Shown one piece after another: positions 59,922-64,000 of a stretch of DNA of 64,000 bases. Source of the DNA: JAGNHN01 sp964590645 (lineage in GTDB: Bacteria; Bacteroidota; Bacteroidia; Bacteroidales; JAGNHN01); contig CAZPYJ010000008.1 in the NCBI GenBank assembly GCA_964590645.1, positions 62,001 to 126,000 of the forward strand, given 5' to 3'. How positions within the stretch are numbered: the first letter of the stretch is position 1; each line of letters starts with the position of its first letter. The position numbers and the translations under genes were made by a program. Below the pieces are notes generated by a model. It did no database searches and had not been told where the DNA came from. It was given only the letters and a program-made list of their open reading frames with translations.

Positions 59922-60147
59922 AATGGATGATTTGTATTTGATTTCGATTCAATGTAAAATTACGCTTTTTGAGATCAAGGGATTCTATACCGGCCGCGCC
60001 GCGCTTGGCAGGATTTCCTGTCCGCAAAGAATAAACTGTTGATGAGGGATAATGTTTAGCGCAGGATTTCCGTAAGGGCGAAACCAGCCAGGGAGTGAGA
60101 TCCGTTTTTTTTGGTTTTTGTAGGAGAAGGAGTGGGAATGGAGAAAC

Positions 60148-60192
60148 CCCTTTGCGCCCTTCACGTATTCTTTGCTCCTTTGCGTTAAAAAA
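60148..60192 (+). repeat. degenerate TTTGCG repeat related to the 19-kb block
   Basis: CCCTTTGCGCCCTTCACGTA followed by TTCTTTGCTCCTTTGCGTTAAA aligns by eye with the core of the 75-base block at 18817, 19187 and 19650. Both end CTTTGCGTTAAA. It is a dispersed family member 40 kb away. Confidence 0.65.
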
Positions 60193-60213
60193 AGTACGAT
60201 TGCGAGAGCGAGT

Positions 60214-60235
60214 GCCTACCTGCCGGTAGGCAGGC
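60214..60235. repeat. inverted repeat GCCTACC-TGCC-GGTAGGC
   Basis: Perfect seven-base arms around TGCC, followed by AGGC. Related in sequence to the CCTGCCGGCAGG palindromes at 60421-60478 and 60604-60632. Confidence 0.7.
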
Positions 60236-60265
60236 GAATTCAGAAAAGGCTGAAGCGCTTGTTTT

Positions 60266-60332
60266 GCCCCATCGGGGCGAAACCTGATTAGTAGTAGATG
60301 TTTGTTTCCATTAATGCGCTCCATCGGAGCGC
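60266..60332. repeat. pair of palindromes with ATC centre
   Basis: GCCCC-ATC-GGGGC (60266-60278) and GCGCTCC-ATC-GGAGCGC (60316-60332) lie 50 bases apart, each followed by GA and CTGATT. Different stems with the same centre and 3' flank point to compensatory change preserving a hairpin, as in dispersed palindromic elements. Confidence 0.7.
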
Positions 60333-60352
60333 GATCTGATTGATTATTGATT

Positions 60353-60402
60353 CAGCAGGTCAGAAGGTCAGAAGGTCAGAAGGTCAGAAGGTCAGAAGGT
60401 CA
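60353..60402 (+). repeat. eight-base tandem repeat CAGAAGGT
   Basis: Five perfect CAGAAGGT units (60361-60400) preceded by one variant CAGCAGGT. No coding frame. Confidence 0.9.
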
Positions 60403-60420
60403 ACCTTATTCAGGCATTGA

Positions 60421-60478
60421 CACACCTGCCTCCCGGCAGGCAAGCTGAACACCTGCCTGCCGGCAAGCAGGCTGAACA
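60421..60478. repeat. two copies of a CCTGCCTGCCGGCAGG-type inverted repeat
   Basis: ACACCTGCCTCCCGGCAGGC and ACACCTGCCTGCCGGCAAGC, each followed by AGCTGAACA or AGGCTGAACA, in direct order. A third relative, CACCTGCCGGCAGGCAGG, is at 60607-60624 and overlaps the end of the next gene. Confidence 0.75.
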
Positions 60479-60605
60479 CTGCCCTCCCGATTCACTTCGT
60501 TCATCGGGATGATTTCGACTAGTGGTTTGTATTCGCTTCGCTCACCAAACCACAGTCTCAATTCAACTGCTCACTGAACACTGATCACTGATCACTGCCC
60601 ACTGA

Positions 60606-62135
60606 TCACCTGCCGGCAGGCAGGCTGATCACTTCCTCCAACCCGTAAAGCCCGATGCGGTAACGCCATACTGCGAATTCCGCCTTTTCTGTCGCAAGGC
60701 TGTCGAGATGAATACCCTGGGAGCGATAGGCCTCATTGCTGTCTTCCTCATCGGTTTCGCTGATGATCATCGCGGGGGCAAAACGCCGGATCGGGTCCTC
60801 ATCGTTGAAATAATCTTTCCACACCGGCTTAGTGACCGCCCGTGTGCCCCAGCAAAGTGCCGGTGCCCAGCTGCCCAGCACCACCTTACCCCTGAGGTCC
60901 TGTTTCCGCAGGTATTCGTTTACCATCGTCAATTCCTCACTTCTGGAATTCAATGACCGCATATAATAATGCATATTGATGCCCAGCAGCAGACCGCTCA
61001 AAAGCAGCACGATGCCGCGTGAAACAAGGCCGCCCTTATGCCACAAGCTGGCACCGAGCAGGGAGCTGAAAAGGCCGGTAAGGACCAAAAGGCTCAGCAG
61101 ATAGCGGTTTGGAAGGTAGTTCATCGGGAGTTTATGCAGTTCCAGCATCAGCCAGGCCAGGAGGAAGGGCCACCAGGGATGAAGGTAGAGTTTCCTGAAG
61201 GTACCGGGCTTGCCTATGGCTGCAGCCATCAGAAAGAAAAGGGAAGCGATGAAGCCCAGCAGCAGCAAGCGGGTGGCCGGAGTCCATACAAGATGTTCGA
61301 TATTGAAGCGCACCAGGGTCCACATTCCGGCAAGCCCTTCAGGATAGCGCCCGCTCACCTCGCTGCCCATTATGTAGGTGTAGAAGTCAGCATTGGGGAG
61401 ATACCAGACCAGGAAATAGAGCCCGGCCCAGGTAAGGCTGAAGGCACTGCCGATCCAAAACAGCCGAAAGCGCGCCTGTGCATCCCGGTGCTGAAACAAG
61501 GCCTGAAACCAGTTGAAAGCCAGCGCCAGGGGCAGAATGCCGGCGGCGTAGAGGTATTGTATCTTCAGTCCGTAGGCTGCAAAAAGAAAGAAAGACGCCC
61601 ACAGCAGCTGTGATACCACCTTTGCTTCTCCGGTAACAGCACGGGTGTAAAAATGCAAGGCCATCAGTATGGCCGCCACGATCATCATTTCGGCCATTGC
61701 ATAATGGCTGAAGTGAAAAACCTGGTATTGCAAGAGCAGCACTGCGGTGAAAATCCATATTGCCGCCCCGTATGGCAGTTTGTGAAACAGCAAAAAACCT
61801 GCAGCCAGGAGCGACAACAGCACCAGCAAGCGGGCTGCTGTGCGACTTGGTCCGCTCATAAGAAACACGGGAAGTTGAGCCAGATTGAAAAGTGGTCCAC
61901 GCACCAGGGTGCTGTTCTCGTACAGGTCGAGTGTCCCCGTTTCGAGAAAGTTCAAAAGCTGGGAGGCATAAAGGCCTTCATCTGTCCAGGCACCCCGGGT
62001 ATGAATATCCACCTGCTTGTCGGGATCCTTGGAAAGAAAAGGGAGGTGAAACAGGAAAAGCAAAAGCAGGGCCAGTAAGACCATCCTTCTTCTTCCGAAA
62101 AAGCGTATGCGGATATTAGTAATGCTGGCTTTCAT
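60606..62135 (-). CDS. multi-spanning membrane glycosyltransferase, GT39/ArnT-like
   Basis: Integral membrane protein of 509 residues with about ten TM segments. The first periplasmic loop has HTRGAWTDEGLYASQLLNFL near residue 48 with the acidic pair DE, the catalytic pattern of GT-C enzymes that use polyprenyl-phosphate sugars. A C-terminal soluble stretch follows (GSWAPALCWGTRAVTKPVW). Substrate and acceptor are unknown. The frame is open to 62222, but the ATG at 62135 gives MKASITNIRIRFFGRRR before the first TM. The 3' end runs into a palindromic repeat. No partner gene is adjacent on this strand. Confidence 0.82.
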   Translation of the reverse strand: MKASITNIRIRFFGRRRMVLLALLLLFLFHLPFLSKDPDKQVDIHTRGAWTDEGLYASQLLNFLETGTLDLYENSTLVRGPLFNLAQLPVFLMSGPSRTAARLLVLLSLLAAGFLLFHKLPYGAAIWIFTAVLLLQYQVFHFSHYAMAEMMIVAAILMALHFYTRAVTGEAKVVSQLLWASFFLFAAYGLKIQYLYAAGILPLALAFNWFQALFQHRDAQARFRLFWIGSAFSLTWAGLYFLVWYLPNADFYTYIMGSEVSGRYPEGLAGMWTLVRFNIEHLVWTPATRLLLLGFIASLFFLMAAAIGKPGTFRKLYLHPWWPFLLAWLMLELHKLPMNYLPNRYLLSLLVLTGLFSSLLGASLWHKGGLVSRGIVLLLSGLLLGINMHYYMRSLNSRSEELTMVNEYLRKQDLRGKVVLGSWAPALCWGTRAVTKPVWKDYFNDEDPIRRFAPAMIISETDEEDSNEAYRSQGIHLDSLATEKAEFAVWRYRIGLYGLEEVISLPAGR

Positions 62136-62226
62136 CGTGAAGGCGGTAAATTTACGGAAAGCTGACTTTCTGCCGGCAAAAGAAGGAAGATGCTGCCAAA
62201 AGCTTTCAGCCTTTGGGTTCAATCAA

Positions 62227-62234
62227 TACATTTG
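62227..62234 (+). promoter_or_regulatory. Bacteroidota -7 element of the porin gene
   Basis: TACATTTG, exact TAnnTTTG match, 34 bases before the TTG start at 62268. Confidence 0.5.
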
Positions 62235-62267
62235 CAAACAGGAACGAGTGAATTAAATCATATTTAA

Positions 62268-63359
62268 TTGAGAAAGACCCACGCCTTGCTTCTAGGCTGC
62301 TTCTTTTTCTTTTTTACGAAAGGAAAGATGCAGTCACAGGAACTTGAAATGCCTGCCACTCCGATCAGGGATATTGAAATCTCCGGACAGTGGTTTCTGG
62401 CTTACCAGTTGAGAGATGTTGATGAAGGACCCGACAACCAGTTTCTGCTCCGGCGCGGATACCTGACTTTCCGGAAACGCTTTAATGAGGTGCTTTCGGT
62501 CAGGTTCACCCAGGACATCACCCGGGATACGGAAGGGGACGATGCAGGCAATATCGAGATGCGGCTGAAGTATCTGTATCTCAGGGTGGACCAGCCTTTT
62601 CGACATTCTTTCATCCATTCTTTCATCACTTTCGGGATGGTATCCCGCCCCTGGATTGATTTTGAAGAAAAGATCAATCGCTTCCGGCTGCAGCAGTCGA
62701 TGTTTCCCGAGCGTTCAGGCCTCTTGAATTCTGCAGATTTCGGGGTCACTTTCTCCGCCCTGCTTGGGGGAGAGCTTGATAAAGCATACCGCGAAAAGGT
62801 AAGCAGGTCATTCCCGGGAAAGTATGGCAGCCTGGTGCTGGGGGTCTATAATGGGGGCGGTTACCACGCACTGGAGGCGAACAACAATAAAACGGTGGAA
62901 GGCCGGCTCAGCCTGCGTCCTTTTCCAGGCCGCCTGCCCGGTTTGCAGGGAAGTATAGGCTTCGCGGCCGGCAAGGGAAATATTGCTGAGTGCCCTGATT
63001 TTCTGATGCAGCAGGCGGCCCTCAGTTATGAGTCTGTCCGTCTGAGGTTTTTTCTCCAATGGATTGGCGGGAGAGGAAACTCCTTTGGTACTTTCATCCG
63101 CCCCGACTTTGAAGCGGAGCCTTTTTCGGGCTATGCAGCTTTTGGGGAGTACCATTTTTGTGAGGAGATCTCAATTATGATGCGAGCTGATCACTTCTCC
63201 CGCAAGATGCTCACAGGAAACCACGATGACCTGCGGCTCTCCGGAGGGCTGTGTTATCACTTTCTGAATGGCCAGAAAGCATTGCTCAGCACTTCATACC
63301 TCGATGAGCTGGAGGGAATCAGCAGGATATACGAAGCCGTAATAGAGATCCGATTCTGA
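62268..63359 (+). CDS. outer-membrane beta-barrel porin, phosphate-selective (OprP/OprO)-like
   Basis: The 363-residue product has a signal peptide (LLLGCFFFFFTKGKMQSQ). The mature part is dominated by amphipathic beta-strands (WFLAYQLRDVDEG, FLLRRGYLTFRKRF, LSVRFTQDITRD, LKYLYLRVDQPF) and ends in a terminal aromatic strand (YEAVIEIRF), as outer-membrane barrels do. The layout is similar to OprP/OprO-type porins; phosphate selectivity cannot be shown. The start codon is TTG at 62268, since no ATG precedes the signal peptide. It is transcribed alone, divergent from the GT39-like gene. Confidence 0.78.
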   Translation: MRKTHALLLGCFFFFFTKGKMQSQELEMPATPIRDIEISGQWFLAYQLRDVDEGPDNQFLLRRGYLTFRKRFNEVLSVRFTQDITRDTEGDDAGNIEMRLKYLYLRVDQPFRHSFIHSFITFGMVSRPWIDFEEKINRFRLQQSMFPERSGLLNSADFGVTFSALLGGELDKAYREKVSRSFPGKYGSLVLGVYNGGGYHALEANNNKTVEGRLSLRPFPGRLPGLQGSIGFAAGKGNIAECPDFLMQQAALSYESVRLRFFLQWIGGRGNSFGTFIRPDFEAEPFSGYAAFGEYHFCEEISIMMRADHFSRKMLTGNHDDLRLSGGLCYHFLNGQKALLSTSYLDELEGISRIYEAVIEIRF

Positions 63360-63389
63360 GCCTTGGAAAGCAGAAACAATTATATGCCT

Positions 63390-63397
63390 ATCTTTGC
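63390..63397 (+). promoter_or_regulatory. Bacteroidota -7 element of the FabH-like gene
   Basis: TATCTTTG, exact match, 78 bases before the ATG at 63475. Confidence 0.45.
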
Positions 63398-63474
63398 AGG
63401 GTGGGATGGCTGTCCGATTCTGCTAATGTTGAGCGTATTATTGCAGCTGTCCCTGTAATTTATATGCAGTTTTT

Positions 63475-64000
63475 ATGAGAGATAAGTTTTATTCAGTGAT
63501 TATCGGATCTGGAGATTATATACCCCCAAAGCGTGTCACCAATGAGGACTTCCTGAAGCATCATTTCTATGAAAGCGATGGCAATCTGCTGGAAAAGCCC
63601 ACTGAGGAGATTATCGAGAAATTCCGTGAGATTACAACCATCAAAGAACGGCGCTACGTTGCCGATGATCTTGTGACCTCCGACATTGCTTTTCTGGCTG
63701 CACAAGACGCGCTGGAGGATGCCGGCATCGACAAGGAAAGCCTTGACTACCTCATTGTGGCGCACAATTTCGGCGACGTTCGCAGCGATAACCGGCAGCT
63801 TGACATTGTTCCCAGCCTTGCCTCCAGGGTAAAGCATAAGCTCGGGATCGTCAATCCTTATATGGTAGCTTATGACCTGCCTTTCGGCTGTCCGGGATGG
63901 TTGCAGGGAGTGATTCAGGCGGATTACTTTCTGCGCTCCGGAGAAGCCAAACGAGCCCTGGTGATAGGCGCTGAGGTACTCTCTAGGGTTTCAGATCCAC
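63475..64000 (+). CDS. FabH-like 3-oxoacyl-ACP synthase III (partial, runs off the window)
   Basis: The first 175 residues are present. They start MRDKFYSVIIGSGDYIPPKR, followed by FREITTIKERRYVADD near residue 55 and AAQDALEDAGIDKESLDYLIVAH near 77. The catalytic cysteine region DLPFGCPGWLQGVIQ lies near 138, and AKRALVIGAEVLSRVSDP is at the edge. The fold is the thiolase-like KAS III type that starts fatty-acid chains from acyl-CoA. Cys is intact; the His and Asn of the triad lie beyond the window. Substrate specificity (FabH or a specialised homologue such as a hydroxymethylglutaryl or beta-ketone synthase) cannot be decided. Confidence 0.9.
   Translation, partial: MRDKFYSVIIGSGDYIPPKRVTNEDFLKHHFYESDGNLLEKPTEEIIEKFREITTIKERRYVADDLVTSDIAFLAAQDALEDAGIDKESLDYLIVAHNFGDVRSDNRQLDIVPSLASRVKHKLGIVNPYMVAYDLPFGCPGWLQGVIQADYFLRSGEAKRALVIGAEVLSRVSDP

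Larger units (their letters stand above)
59922..60605. other. gene-free repeat region between fbpA and the GT39-like gene
   Basis: About 680 bases with no supportable gene. It holds a TTTGCG-type degenerate repeat, several inverted repeats based on CCTGCCGGCAGG, two palindromes with an ATC centre, an eight-base tandem repeat and short direct repeats such as CACTGATCACTGATCACTG (near 60578-60607). The apparent reading frames are low-complexity. Confidence 0.8.

Overview
The window reads as one stretch of a Bacteroidota chromosome, from a draft assembly or metagenome bin: it holds two runs of exactly 100 Ns. Three lines of evidence support the phylum. It carries type IX secretion (T9SS) components SprA, GldD and GldE plus two secreted proteins with T9SS C-terminal sorting domains. 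It has gene blocks I recall as conserved in this phylum (HU-mutY-ssb-gldE-gldD; maeB/ruvA-sprA-gcvH-tonB). Many genes are preceded by the Bacteroidota -7 motif TAnnTTTG, sometimes with a -33 TTTG, rather than by an E. coli type promoter. I cannot place it below phylum from sequence alone.

Layout. 0-5.6 kb: deoC, then exported proteins (thioredoxin-fold protein with sorting domain, von Willebrand A lipoprotein, C10 cysteine peptidase with PKD-like domains, small lipoprotein). 5.6-11.8 kb: leucyl aminopeptidase, periplasmic thioredoxin-like protein, panC-panD, a YbhN-type membrane protein, a heptose-phosphate adenylyltransferase and radA. 11.9-14.5 kb: tRNA-Ser(GGA) and an ExbB / four-TM protein / ExbD / ExbD proton-channel operon. 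14.6-18.3 kb: CPBP protease, S4 RNA-binding protein, der, era and an initiator-type tRNA-Met. 18.4-20.0 kb: a gene-free mosaic of repeats with the two assembly gaps. 20-31 kb: NAD(P)-dependent epimerase/reductase, lnt, hflX, rng, a 29-residue basic peptide, HU, mutY, ssb, gldE, gldD and a DAHP synthase/chorismate mutase fusion. 31-45 kb: tonB, gcvH, the 2419-residue sprA, ruvA, a short GH2 beta-mannosidase and maeB. 45-56 kb: a nine-gene polysaccharide locus with overlapping or closely spaced genes. 56-60 kb: an iron-type ABC importer on the minus strand. 59.9-60.6 kb: a second gene-free repeat region. 60.6-64 kb: a membrane glycosyltransferase, an outer-membrane porin and the start of a FabH-like synthase.

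How the genes fit together. ExbB/ExbD (12-14 kb) and TonB (31 kb) would energise outer-membrane uptake. GldD/GldE and SprA belong to the T9SS apparatus that would export the sorting-domain proteins at 1-5 kb. The 45-56 kb locus makes N-acetylmannosamine-type precursors, assembles a glycan and polymerises it, but no flippase or initiating glycosyltransferase is visible, so those must lie elsewhere. Most of the window is core chromosome. I did not find a CRISPR array, a transposase, a phage module or a convincing new defence system. The most unusual material is the two repeat mosaics, the tiny ribosome-like peptide, a truncated beta-mannosidase sitting between maeB and ruvA, and a low-GC patch inside the glycan locus. 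All family assignments come from motif reading without database searches.
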